DNA from: Vespula vulgaris
Lineage: Eukaryota > Arthropoda > Insecta > Hymenoptera > Vespidae
Length of the DNA stretch: 64,000 nt
Direction of reading: 5' to 3'
NCBI RefSeq assembly: GCF_905475345.1
Contig: NC_066608.1
Span: 3,819,501 to 3,883,500 of the forward strand
Shown here: positions 1-10,325 of the stretch, one piece after another
Numbering within the stretch: the first letter of the stretch is position 1
How the letters are laid out: every line of letters begins with the position of its first letter
Notes under the pieces: generated by a model
What the model was told of the DNA's origin: nothing
What the model saw: only the letters and a program-made list of their open reading frames with translations
The model's database searches: none
Program-made: the position numbers and the translations under genes

Positions 1-331
1 CCAATCGCGCGTTTTTTTTTCCACTGTAGATTCACAATTACATTGTGGACACGTAAAATAATTTCAGAAGTGTGCTTTCTGAAGAATATAGTCGTAAATA
101 ACATGAATTATTCAAATGGTCAAATGATCGCTCGTAGTAGACTAAACATGCTATAAATGTTTTTCGGAAAGTAAACAATAAAGAAAGTTGTGAATATTGA
201 AAAATAGGTTGTATGTACATTATAGGAAAAGTCAATAAGTTATACGGCGATACAGTAACGTTGTATACAAGAAATTCTAAACGAAATTCCAAAAACTATC
301 ATTTGACCGCGCGTGGTAGGTTTAGTGTTAA
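1..331. mobile_element. piggyBac-like transposon, right terminus (element A)
   Basis: The segment ends in a TTAA at 328-331, and the preceding bases, read inward, give TTAACACTAA and then a CTACCA..GGTCAAATGAT pattern. The same terminal pattern bounds the piggyBac copies at 14746-17410 and 18635-20221, so this is a terminus of that family. The element continues off the left edge. A second GTCAAATGATCGC-like stretch lies near 118-133. A CPQCNC-like minus-strand peptide near 40-60 could be a remnant of the C-terminal cysteine-rich region, but this is too short to trust. Confidence 0.5.
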
Positions 332-567
332 CGAAAAGTGACATTGGCGTATCAAAAATAAAGTCTATAAATTCTGCCTATATTGTTAACACTATTATAA
401 AACGTTGTGAAGGTATAAAAAGTGTGAAGCAAGACAAATGAAAAAGATCATTTAGTTCAAACGGTGAACGAATAAGTCAGTAGAGTGAATCACTATAGTG
501 GCGCATCGTAATATTAGATGACATCCGCGAAAGCCACTATAGTTCCGCATCGTACCTAAGGGGTTAA
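332..567. mobile_element. piggyBac-like terminus with duplicated subterminal motif (element B)
   Basis: A terminus reading inward TTAACCCCTTAGGTACGATG ends at TTAA 564-567. A 20-bp motif, cactatagtggcgcatcgta at 491-510, recurs at 535-554 with 18 of 20 bases identical. Duplicated subterminal repeats next to TTAA are typical of piggyBac ends. Element A ends inside or directly against this one, which suggests nesting. No transposase is visible here. Confidence 0.45.
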
Positions 568-2120
568 TAAATATGATTTACGAATAATAAATGAGAAACA
601 CGTATGAACAAAACTATTGAATGTGAGATTTTTAAGTATCATTACTTATCTTATGGTAGTAGTTTGAAACATCTTAATTATAAGAGTGAGTAAAAATGTT
701 AATCTTTTAGTGAATCCAAATAGACAACTTTCGTTTGAAGTATGACTACACGTGTCGAGATGGTATCTGTTGAAAATACTCATTGACGTATAGTTTTATA
801 AGTAACACACGATCGAAACCGTTCAGCTTCCAAGTGTTTCATCTATGAAAGCACAATCAATTATCCAATCAGTAATAAGAACATTCGTTTTGCCTGACGT
901 AGACCCCGCGCTTTTTTTTGTAGTAGAAGTCTATTTATCAATGATATTACCATCTTAAAATAAAAAATTATATAACAGTTATCTTTAAAATATTATCCAT
1001 CAAGTGGAATAAAAATATATTGACATTTAACTTTTAATAATTAATAACTAATGTGGAACAGCTGAAACAAGCATTCAGGATGGGAAAACGAGAATGGACA
1101 AGTTATATGTAGACGTTAAGCAGCGACAGAGAACTATACATAAACTATAGCAATGCATTGAAATAAATTTAGTATGAGCTAGGGCAAGAACTCGAGACGA
1201 AACGAAGAAAGCAAACGACATGTTTGCGGCTATCACTATAGAATCAACCTATTCGAAAACATTCAAGTTCTCGGAGAGAGTTTCAAATACTGCCGTTCTG
1301 GTGATGTCGTTGTGGAAGACCATGTCTTCATCATGGAAAACTGTTCGTTCATCTGTGGAAGCAAGGGATGTTTATGAGAGGCATGATAAAGTCAAATTCT
1401 GCCAATGAGCTAGAAGCAGCACAGACTTTTAAAACTGACGATGTTGTTGATGGATCAGTAATATTGGCGAAAGGATTTGTGGATTTATGAAGAATAAGAT
1501 AGATGACAAAAGGGGGAGAGCGGTAGGTTGTTTTTAAAAAGATAAATATAATCGATTGCTCTCGATTTGTAACGACAGATTATATCACGTGTGAAGTTTC
1601 CTAGCGACGCGAGTAATGCGTAAGACGTTAGTGTAGTGAAAATGCTTCTATATAAATCACACATGTACGTTTAGAAATGATTGGCTCAATAATTTCGCGA
1701 CTCATTCTACTTCAGTGTTCAACTACTGAGCAATACTTCTTTTCTAATAAGGAGTGAGTATTATTCGAGAAATTGATTGAGTACCGGCACGTTATATAAT
1801 TTGTAAATACGTCTTAGCTGCGAATCAATTTTGTCGAAACAAGATAGTGATTTAACATCATAGTTATATTGAATATTTCGTTTATAATTATATATAATTA
1901 TATATGTATATAATTACATATAATAAACATATATTTTGGGCTACGCAATAAATGAATAATAGCCGAACGGAATTTCAAACAAGCCACAGAAAAATGAATT
2001 TATGCTTAAACACGAAGATCCTGTATGAAGCATGAATGACATTAAAGTATAAAATAAAAGAAAAATATATAAAATACAACATACATAAAACTTGATTTTC
2101 GTTAATAAAGATAATTTTTC
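568..2120. other. No recognisable gene; AT-rich
   Basis: I see no conserved domain here. A 62-codon plus-strand reading frame at 1220-1408 has somewhat higher GC but matches nothing I know. An AT-only low-complexity stretch lies at about 1880-1935. The rest is AT-rich sequence without repeats that I could match elsewhere in the window. Confidence 0.5.
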
Positions 2121-2129
2121 AAGTATTTT

Positions 2130-2420
2130 GTTTCGTAATTTTCAAATACTGTTTATCATCAGCATATACTTATCGTGCTAGAATTCCCCAAAGATTCTCT
2201 ATGAGATTAAGATTGGAACTTCTTGATTGCTAGGGCAAGTTTTTAATACTCGCTGCTTAAAACTATACCTTTACAGTTTTCGCACGATGAATTGCGACAC
2301 TGTCGTGTTGAGATAAAATAAAATTTTGTCTATACGTACTTGGACGTCTTCTATTTCCTTTATGTGATTTTATACTTTCTCTAAATCGTTTAACTGCGCT
2401 TATAATTCATTGCATGAGGC
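2130..2420 (-). pseudogene. Tc3-like transposase C-terminal relic
   Basis: Reading the minus strand from about 2330 down to 2135 gives QHDSVAIHRAKTVKV, then after a stop NLNLIENLWGILAR, then VYADDKQYL. This is the order in the C-terminal half of Tc3/Tc1 transposases: second catalytic Asp (Q-H-D), then the block around the third acidic residue (N-L-I-E-N-L-W-G), then an ARxVYA tail. At least three in-frame stops interrupt it. The N-terminal DNA-binding half and the first catalytic Asp are not recognisable upstream. No terminal inverted repeats were found. Confidence 0.6.
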
Positions 2421-2800
2421 GAATTACTTCACAAGAAGCTGGTTCGTAGCCTTAGGCATTTTAGGTCATTATCTGTTTTGTTGTTTCTATGTTTTTCTTG
2501 AATCTTATGAGTTTAGTTTCAAACACTTGCCTTCAATCTTTTAAGAAGGTTTGTTATTGATTTTATCTATTATGATTCGTGCGAAAGAAGGAAGATGAGG
2601 GTAATGTTAATAAGGATGCGCAATGATATCAGTTTATCTGAGATCGAATTTATCCGTGAAATTGTACCTAATAACTCGACAGATAAATATTTTATATTAT
2701 GTTGTAAGATGTGGTGGTAAGTTCTGTTATGATGTTTTGTACTTGATCTCCGATTAAGTGTATTTCGTGCTTGAACTCTGATACAAAATAACCACCTATG
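2421..2800. other. No recognisable gene
   Basis: This holds the decayed upstream flank of the Tc3-like relic and the flank of the next Tc1 element. Overlapping minus-strand frames of 60-81 codons (2570-2874) look random: they are rich in Ile, Ser and His and match no family I know. Confidence 0.5.
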
Positions 2801-3053
2801 TACAGTAGGGGACAAAAGTATTCGTACAGTAAGTATTCATACAGTAAGTGAAAAGAAAAAGATTTGTATTTCATACATTATTGATTAGATTGATTAAATT
2901 AAAATCAGATTGATTAAATTCGTTCGTATGTTATTTGCTAACATTAGTAGTATATAATACAAATAAACAAAAGTTAATTATAATACTTGGTCACTTGTAA
3001 AACTTGAGTTTTTGTCAAGTGGTGAAATTTCACCGGGACATAAGTATTCGTAT
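2801..3053. repeat. Left terminal inverted repeat of Tc1 element
   Basis: Imperfect inverted copy of 4273-4492. It holds an outer terminal motif at 2801-2831 and an inner one at about 3036-3053, plus shared interior blocks such as AAACAAAAGTTAATTATAAT and GGTGAAATTTCACC. A short extra duplication (GTATTCGTACAGTA / GTATTCATACAGTA) sits just inside the outer end. Confidence 0.8.
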
Positions 3054-3082
3054 ATTGTTAGTAATTAATATAAATGTAATTG

Positions 3083-4137
3083 TTAATATTTCGTAGGATT
3101 CTCCTTTTGGCGAATAACTGCACTTAATATGTTCGACATGGACAATACTAAGTTTTTAATAAAATCCGATGTTATATTATCTCGCTCTTTTTTCTTAAAT
3201 TTCTTTTAAATGTTCTTTTGATGTTATATTATATTTTTTTACTCTTTTTTCGAGTTTCCACCATACATGTTCAATGGGATTTTTATTAGGTGATTGCGGG
3301 GGAGTTACTAACATGTGCGGAGTGTTGTATAACGACCACTGGCGCATTATGTTTGCCATATGTTTTGGGTCGCAATCTTGTTGAAAATAAAATTTACTCC
3401 CAATACCTAATTTGTCCGCACTTTTTTGTAAATTTTCCTTTAAAATATTTAAACACAGATGTTTATCTATTATTTTACTTATTATAACTAATTCTCCAAT
3501 CCCAGTTGCAGCAATGTACTCCCATACCATGATACCTCCTCTCCCATGTTTCACAGTTGGTTGAATATTTTTTTGGATCCAGTTCAGTATTTGCTTTTCG
3601 CCATATCTTTTTGCAACTATCTGACTCAAAAATATTAAATTTAGATTCGTCTGAGAATATAACGTTATACCAAAAGTCATTGTTTACACTTATATATTTT
3701 TCTGCAAATTCCAATCTCTCTTTTTTTTTAATAACTTTATTGATGAATACTTTCCGTCATGCGACTCTACTTTTTATATTTTGCTTTATGCAATATTCTT
3801 CGAATTGTTTTTGGATGTACTTCATTGTGCATATGTTCCCGAACTTCTGATGCAATTTCAGATGCACTAGTATCTGAATAATAGTAATAGTTTTTTTTTT
3901 TTTTTAAATCCTTACAAATTTCCGTTCTTCTCTTAAAGTCAATTTTCGAGGTTCTACTACTTCTTTTTAGGTTATGCAATATTCCTTCTTTTTCAAATTT
4001 ATTTATTACACTTTGAATCGTCGAACGATTTTTTTTTTTAATATTCCAGCTATTTTTGCATAAGATTTACCTTTCTTGAATCAATTTATAATAATTTTTC
4101 GCTCTTCTAATGTTGTTTCCTTGCACTTTCTTTCCAT
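3083..4137 (-). pseudogene. Tc1 transposase, frameshifted
   Basis: Minus-strand transposase spanning the space between the inverted repeats. The start is taken at 4135-4137, where MERKCKETTLEERK opens a helix-turn-helix N-terminus; a stop follows after about 18 residues and frameshifts occur at A-runs. The DDE catalytic core survives in pieces: FSDESKFNIF (first Asp, about 3650), QQDCDPKH (second Asp, about 3370) and SPNKNPIEHVW (Glu, about 3280). The first Asp lies in a different frame from the other two, with a shift near 3540. Another shift near 3197 separates the tail, which resumes as LSAVIRQKENPTKY and stops at 3083-3085. All three catalytic residues remain, but no single frame encodes them. 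Confidence 0.85.
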
Positions 4138-4272
4138 ATTTCAAATTATTAACAATAACGTATTGTCATACTCTTAAGCAAACTACTTGAATACTACTGG
4201 TACAATATTTATTTTGATTCAAACGTTCAAGATCAAATATATCTTTTGTATTTATTAATATAAATAATACTG

Positions 4273-4492
4273 TACGAATACTTATGTTCTAGTGAAATTT
4301 CACCATTCGAACAAATCAAGTTTTACAAGTGACCAAGTATTAGAATTAACTTTTGTTTATTTATATTACTTACTATCAATGTTAGCGAATAACATGTGAA
4401 CTAATTTATGTCAGTCTGATCAACAATGTATAAAATACAAATCTTTGTCTTTTTGCATATTTACTGTACAAATACTTTTGCCCCCCATTGTA
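4273..4492. repeat. Right terminal inverted repeat of Tc1 element
   Basis: Imperfect inverted copy of 2801-3053, running from the inner motif TACGAATACTTATGTT to the outer end CCCCCCATTGTA. Closely related but distinct copies of this sequence recur at about 4868-5072, 5444-5648, 6020-6196 and 8238-8474. Confidence 0.8.
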
Positions 4493-6196
4493 ATCATGTG
4501 TAACCAGATGAGTGATATACATCGAAACAGTTACCCGAGATAATCTTCCAATTCGAATAATTAATCGTATTTGAGGAAACGATTCACTAACTTTATAAAT
4601 TTACTTCTCAAAATTTCAGAGAATATTTTTGAAATATGTATTTTTCGAAATAAGTAATAATTGAAAATTCGAATTTTTAAATATTTTACCATGGTTTCCC
4701 CCTTAATGACAATATTTTATAATTGAGATGAAACCTATCTAAGTCATGAACTTTTTTTTATGATAATTGTAGGGCCTACATTGGAGAATTTTTAAATTGC
4801 TTCAAGATGTGCAAAATGGCCCATCAATACAGTTGCGTCGCAATTCATATTTCATCAATGCTGAACTGTCCCAGTGAAATTTCACCATTTGACGAAAAAT
4901 CAAGTTTTACAAGTGACCAAGTATTATAATTAACTTTTGTTTATTTACATTACTTACTATCAATGTTAGCGAATGACATGCGAGCTAATTTATGTCAATC
5001 TGATCAACAATGGAAGTAATAGCAATCCATTTGTTTTCACATACTGTACAAATACTTTTGCCCCCCATTGTATGTGTAACCAGATGAGTGATATACATCG
5101 AAACAGTTACCCAAGATAATCTTCCAATTCGAATAATTAATCGTATTTGAGGAAACGATTCACTAACTTTATAAATTTTCTTCTCAAAATTTCAGAGAAT
5201 ATTTTTGAAATATGTATTTTTCGAAATAAGTAATAATTGAAAATTCGAATTTTTAAATATTTTACCATGGTTTCCCCCTTAATGACAATATTTTATAATT
5301 GAGATAAAACCTATCTAAGTCTTGAACTTTTTTTTATGATAATTGTAGGGCCTACATTGGAGAATTTTTAAATTGTTTCAAGATGTGCAAAATGGCCCAT
5401 CAATATAGTTGCGTCGCAATTCATATTTCATCAATGCTGAACTGTCCCAGTGAAATTTCACCATTTGACGAAAAATCAAGTTTTACAAGTGACCAAGTAT
5501 TATAATTAACTTTTGTTTATTTACATTACTTACTATCAATGTTAGCGAATGACATGCGAGCTAATTTATGTCAATCTGATCAACAATGGAAGTAATAGCA
5601 ATCCATTTGTTTTCACATACTGTACAAATACTTTTGCCCCCCATTGTATGTGTAACCAGATGAGTGATATACATCGAAACAGTTACCCAAGATAATCTTC
5701 CAATTCGAATAATTAATCGTATTTGAGGAAACGATTCACTAACTTTATAAATTTTCTTCTCAAAATTTCAGAGAATATTTTTGAAATATGTATTTTTCGA
5801 AATAAGTAATAATTGAAAATTCGAATTTTTAAATATTTTACCATGGTTTCCCCCTTAATGACAATATTTTATAATTGAGATAAAACCTATCTAAGTCTTG
5901 AACTTTTTTTTATGATAATTGTAGGGCCTACATTGGAGAATTTTTAAATTGCTTCAAGATGTGCAAAATGGCCCATCAATACAGTTGCGTCGCAATTCAT
6001 ATTTCATCAATGCTGAACTGTCCCAGTGAAATTTCACCATTTGACGAAAAATCAAGTTTTACAAGTGACCAAGTATTATAATTAACTTTTGTTTATTTAC
6101 ATTACTTACTATCAATGTTAGCGAATGACATGCGAGCTAATTTATGTCAATCTGATCAACAATGGAAGTAATAGCAATCCATTTGTTTTCACATAA
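4493..6196. repeat. 576-bp tandem repeat array built on a Tc1 terminal repeat
   Basis: Three nearly identical units with a period of exactly 576 bp. The landmark taaccagatgagtgatatac starts at 4501, 5077 and 5653, and ctgaactgtcccagtg starts at 4861, 5437 and 6013. Each unit is about 370 bp of spacer plus about 205 bp of a Tc1 right-end inverted repeat. The last unit stops at about 6196, before the outer 30 bp of the transposon end. The repeat-end parts resemble each other and the copy at 8238 more than the end at 4273-4492, so the amplified end came from a sister subfamily. The units differ by only a few substitutions, so the amplification is much younger than most relics here. No coding is apparent. 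Confidence 0.9.
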
Positions 6197-7026
6197 TCTT
6201 TGTTTTAATATATTTTAATTAATAATTAGTTTTTTTTTAAGTAATCTTCTGAGGTTTTGTTGTATGTGTCATTATCTTGGTTTGGAAAATAAAATTGAAT
6301 TTGTATTTGTGATGATAATGATTGGTGTGTAACTTTTTAGATGTATTGATTTTTTAGTGTGTACCGCTATTGTTATGATGACAGGTCTAATTTTTTAGAG
6401 AGATTTTTGGATCATTAACTACGATTCTTTACCTAAGAACGGGATACAATTTTTGCTGAAATTGTTTCTTTATAATACATCCTTCATACAACTTTATAGT
6501 TTTTGTTTTTTTCCTTTTTTTTTAGCTGATAAGTGCGAAACTTAGTGTTTTTTTTTTTCCTTTAGAGCCGACACTATTTTACTGTAAATGTTCGTTGTAT
6601 CGACTTGGATTTTGACTTGTTTATTTTTCAGTTGTTTCAATGTGTAATTATCGCCAACTGTTTACAATAGAAATACAAATAATGGCTCAATAATGAACTA
6701 TTATATAATGAATTGGAGGCGGTTTTGGTTAGCAAGTATTTTTAATAGTTGGCTTCAGAGACAAGTGGCTTCAGATAACAAGCTAAATGAATATGTAATT
6801 GATATATTATCCGAAAATTCTTTGTCTTACTGTTGCAGGCAGTTGTCTATTATGCATAGACTATCAGATCTCTCGACTTTACTGTTTTCGTTATTAATAG
6901 AGCAGAATACACTGCTTGATTGCCTATTCATTTCCATTTCGCAATCGATATTTGCATAATTTACATTATTAATCCTGTTTCTCAACAGATGTTTATTACC
7001 AAATTTAATAATTTTTAGTTTTATTA
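6197..7026. other. No recognisable gene; T/G-rich strand
   Basis: The plus strand is strongly enriched in T and G at 6200-6650, with several T-runs. An 88-codon plus-strand frame at 6693-6959 matches no known family and has a mirror frame on the minus strand, so I do not call it a gene. Confidence 0.5.
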
Positions 7027-8115
7027 ATGAACGATCGATTAGGATTTTATACAATCTTCTCAGAAATTAATTTCTCATTTTTATTCGATTAAGCAAGCAT
7101 AATTTTACATACATTTGGTGAAATAGTTTATATATCTATAAAAATACACTTTAGACTCTTCTATCAGAAGAGTTTCTTTATGAGGTACTATTTTCATAGT
7201 CCATGTTGACATTCTGAAACACCTTGTTATATAATAGTTATTAGTTATTAGTTATTAGTTATTAGTTATTAGTTATTAGTTTGTCCTCTCCAAGAGGAGG
7301 ATCTATATGTAAAACAGACCTTAAAAAAAACATCTTTGTATAGATTTATCTTGTGGTTTTTGAAGATCTGACTGTGACTGATATTTCATAATATATCCGT
7401 CAGTCAGCTTTTAACAATAGTATAATTCCTACTAATGGACATTTTTTCAAGGATTGGTAACTCATAAAAACTTGGTTTAATCAGTTTGCAAGAAGTGTTT
7501 GAGATAGAACGTATAAGAACAGCTCGTACAGTTGCACCGACGTATTGATCAATAACTAAATTTAAACCTTCAATCCGGGTGAACCTTGTGCCTCTTGAAA
7601 GCACAAGAAAACGAGGTGTTACGATTACCTCAATCTTTTCTGTACGATATACTGTTCCTTTCAGAAAGACCCAAACAAGGAGATGTCTATCTAATATATC
7701 TAATATATCTGAATATAGACACCAAAAATTTTGATTCCGGAAAAATACTTTCATTATATGAATACGTTTCTTTAACGCTAAATCCGAATTTTATATTGTT
7801 ACAGCTTGTTTCTAATGGAAGTGCAATTTTAATTAATTCGGAAATGTTATAAATAGTTGTTTTAGGATGAAGGTAGCCAATTATCAGAGTCTATCTTGAA
7901 TTATATTTTTAGAGCCATAAATTGTTTTATGGAAGGGTGGAAGCTTGTTGCTATAGTGAGGAGGAAAGATTGCCATTGCTTATAAAATAATTAAAGACTT
8001 TAATAAGCAAATGCGAATCATAGTTGTCTATAAACAGAAAGATGGATTTCTCGTTAGATAGCTTCACGTATTGAACGAACTGTTTGATGAATGTAATAAA
8101 ATTTTCTATTTTCAT
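7027..8115. repeat. Dispersed repeat R1, copy 1
   Basis: The 7027-7420 part aligns with 17884-18290. The 7565-7630 part (GTGCCTCTTGAAAGCACAAG) aligns with about 18287-18350 and 40325-40390. The 7700-8115 part aligns closely with 21140-21560, for example in GAAAGATTGCCATTGCT and CTCGTTAGATAGCTTCAC. About 75 bp at 7490-7560 have no counterpart in the other copies. The minus strand of the central part gives peptide pieces shared among copies (SRF-K-AR), suggesting a former coding region. I cannot place it in a named family. Confidence 0.7.
7236..7280. repeat. TTATTAG minisatellite
   Basis: About six copies of the 7-bp unit AGTTATT in a row, inside R1 copy 1. The R1 copy at 18110-18130 has a single TTATTAG at the equivalent place, so the expansion is private to this copy. 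Confidence 0.85.
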
Positions 8116-8237
8116 CCAACCTGCTTTAACGACATCCCAAGATGATCTAGATGGTCCACGTTTAACAAATTCATCTTTATAATTTTTAACAAAGAAACCG
8201 AAAAAATATTGGAACTCTTTTCCTTAATCAATTTGTT

Positions 8238-8474
8238 TACGTGTTCAATATTTCATCAATGTTGAACTGTCCCAGTGAAATTTCACCATTTGACGAAAAA
8301 TCAAGCTTTACAAGTGACCAAGTATTGTAATTAACTTTTGTTTATTTATATTACTTACTACCAATGTTAGCGAATGACATGCGAGCTAATTTATGTCAAT
8401 CTGATCAACAATGGAAGTAATAGCAATCCATTTGTTTTCACATACTGTACAAATAGTTTTATCATCCACTGTAT
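8238..8474. repeat. Solo Tc1-subfamily terminal repeat
   Basis: A single copy of the terminal-repeat part of the 576-bp unit, from ATATTTCATCAATGTTGAAC through GTCAATCTGATCAACAATGG to an eroded outer end ATCATCCACTGTA. It is more diverged than the array units. No spacer and no transposase accompany it, so it is a solo end or the remnant of a deleted non-autonomous copy. Confidence 0.75.
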
Positions 8475-8582
8475 CTTCATTATATTTTTTTTTCACATCG
8501 ACATTTAAAAATTCAAAAATTGTGATAAATATTCGCTTAAACTCTTATTTCTGTGTATCGTTGATTGAGTTCAAGATAAATA

Positions 8583-9240
8583 TTAACCCTTTGCACTCCG
8601 AATTATATTTCAATTTTGTTATCAGCAGCTCCCAACGCTTTTAAGTGTTTTATTTGAAATTTACTGCAACTAAAAAATAGGGCAATTTAAGTAAATAAAA
8701 AGAGAAACAAACTCAATTAAATGTCAGTTTTTTTGTACTATTGTTGCATTTTGTAATTTTCAAGTGTATGATATCTCTTGAAACAATTTCCAGGGTGCAA
8801 TCTTGCTTTTTTTGGCCCGTTTCATAAATAAAATTAGTTCCTCTTTTTCGTCCAGGTATTTTTCTATTTGAGCAAACCTTGTGCACAATTCTTGTGTTTT
8901 CCATCTAAACGATCTTGTTTATCACTAGTTCCAAGCCTTTCGAATTTCATATTTGAAACACGAGAATCGCGAGTAAGCATCAATAAAATCATTTCTCGGA
9001 ATCTTCTTAGGTTTTTTCCCTTCGTTTTTAGTCTTTTCTTTGTATAAAATATATGTATTCACTAAGGAGATTGCTAATCCCCAAGAGAAATATTTTCTCC
9101 ACCACTTGAGCGTGGACTATGTCACCTCTTCGTTAGAGATTCCCAGTAAAATGGTTTGTGCTACACTGAGAGTGTATTATTCCTTAAGGTACATAATTCG
9201 GATTTTTTTTTATTTGTTTCACACAAACCTACAATACTAA
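8583..9240 (-). pseudogene. piggyBac-like transposase, C-terminal relic
   Basis: The left end is TTAA (8583-8586) followed by CCCTTTGCACTCCGAA, a terminal sequence type shared with 9272 and 46161. The minus strand from about 9130 to 9060 reads WWRKYFSWGLAISLVNTYIL, the segment after the third catalytic Asp in piggyBac transposases. Further down, 8904-8770 gives CSNRKIPGRKRGTNF, the C-terminal cysteine-rich (zinc-knuckle) domain, with most of its cysteines replaced. Everything upstream of this C-terminal third is missing; the next element begins at 9272. The copy is therefore an end fragment, probably split by that insertion. Confidence 0.7.
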
Positions 9241-9479
9241 ATAACAATTTTTGTATTCGTACAATCTAGTTTTAACTCTTTGCACTCGAGGCATATTTAG
9301 TGAATTGCTTACCTTTAACTTAGAATACAAATTATATTTTTATACAAATTAATGTATAAAACTTTTATATTTTAATATTTAATATATCTTTATATCTCAA
9401 AGAAGAACATTTCTTAAATATTAGTCGTTGTATTGTTGTTTATATGATATTTTATAGAGTAATTTTATATAGCAACAAT

Positions 9480-10105
9480 CTCCAACTTCTCGGGGAACGT
9501 ATTGCAGTAATATCTTATCTGGTGTCTTTTGCTAAATTCATTTGATTGAAAAGCAGATCCTGCAATCCTTCCTATTTTCTGCTAGAATGACATATAGTTT
9601 TCCATTTATTTTGATATCTTCAAAACGAAAGATTGAAACGGAAATCGATCACTAGTCTGCCGAAACTCTCCACTCAATTGCTTAACTAAGGTTTTTATAT
9701 ATCGTAGATGACTAAGCAGCAGTCGTTCATTTCTCTATCTTTTCCATTGTTTTATATAGAGTATATGAATTGATTACAGACCTCAAAAAAATAGTTTTCG
9801 CCACCATCTCAAGGATTTCCTTAAAAAATTGTATACTGAAGTACATTGATCGGCACGATCAATGTCATATATATATATGTTGTATATATATATGTTGTAT
9901 ATATATATATGTATGTATATATATTTATTGTGTAGTTTATTAAAACATTGGATTTTTTCACATTAACTTCAACACTACCTCGTGAAATTCTCTTTACAGA
10001 AGTCAATTCTTCATTATAATAGTTGGTTAGACATGTCACGATCCCCTTATCTTTTTTTGCTAAAACTAAGGTGTTACCTTTTCGGTATGCTATTACAGAT
10101 TTATT
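9480..10105 (-). pseudogene. piggyBac transposase, core and C-terminus
   Basis: From about 10105 downward the minus strand reads AYRKGNTLVLAKKDKGIVTC, then YNEELTSVKRISRG and NVLINYT. This is the stretch before the third catalytic Asp in piggyBac. A TA-rich microsatellite follows, and on its far side the sequence resumes in another frame as DIDRADQCTSVYNFLRKSLR, where DxxxADQ corresponds to the GVDxxDQ box with its Asp kept. Further down come WWRKLFF, SIHILYK and, at about 9590, INGKLYVILAENRKDC. The coding is broken by frame changes and stops. Confidence 0.7.
9865..9928. repeat. TA/TG microsatellite inside piggyBac coding
   Basis: Alternating TA with TGT interruptions (tatatatgttgtatatata repeated). 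It is positioned within former transposase coding, just N-terminal of the third catalytic Asp box, and translates to a Tyr/Ile/Thr repeat. Confidence 0.85.
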
Positions 10106-10325
10106 ACAAAATTTTGTTTTGTTTTGTTTTTTTTTTTTTTTTTTTTTTTTTTATAAAATTAAGCACATTCCTCCTATTTGTTAGGATCCTATTGTTAGGT
10201 AGAAATGGCAGAAGAATTACAGGAGTATTTGTTAAAATAAAAACTTATATTCCAAAAGAATACGAATTTTCATGTAGGACAAAAAGGTGACTACTTTATA
10301 AATCTTAATCTATATGTCGAAGAAA

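Larger units (their letters stand above)
2801..4492 (-). mobile_element. Tc1-family transposon with long IR/DR termini
   Basis: A 1.69-kb element bounded by TA at both ends. The outer left end begins TACAGTAGGGGACAAAAGTA and the reverse complement of the right end begins TACAATGGGGGGCAAAAGTA. The inverted repeats are long, about 250 bp on the left and 220 bp on the right. Each carries a second, inner copy of the terminal motif (GGACATAAGTATTCGTA at about 3036-3053, with its mirror at 4273-4288). This is the IR/DR arrangement in which transposase binds an outer and an inner site at each end. A broken transposase lies between them on the minus strand. The right inverted repeat is also the seed of the tandem array that follows. 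Confidence 0.85.

Noticed and set aside
2570..2874. Two overlapping minus-strand frames (60 and 81 codons)
   Set aside because: They overlap each other in different frames, run into a Tc1 terminal repeat, and have no recognisable motif.
4493..6196. CRISPR-like regular repeat spacing
   Set aside because: The whole 576-bp unit, including the spacers, is repeated. This is a tandem satellite, not short repeats with unique spacers, and the DNA is eukaryotic.
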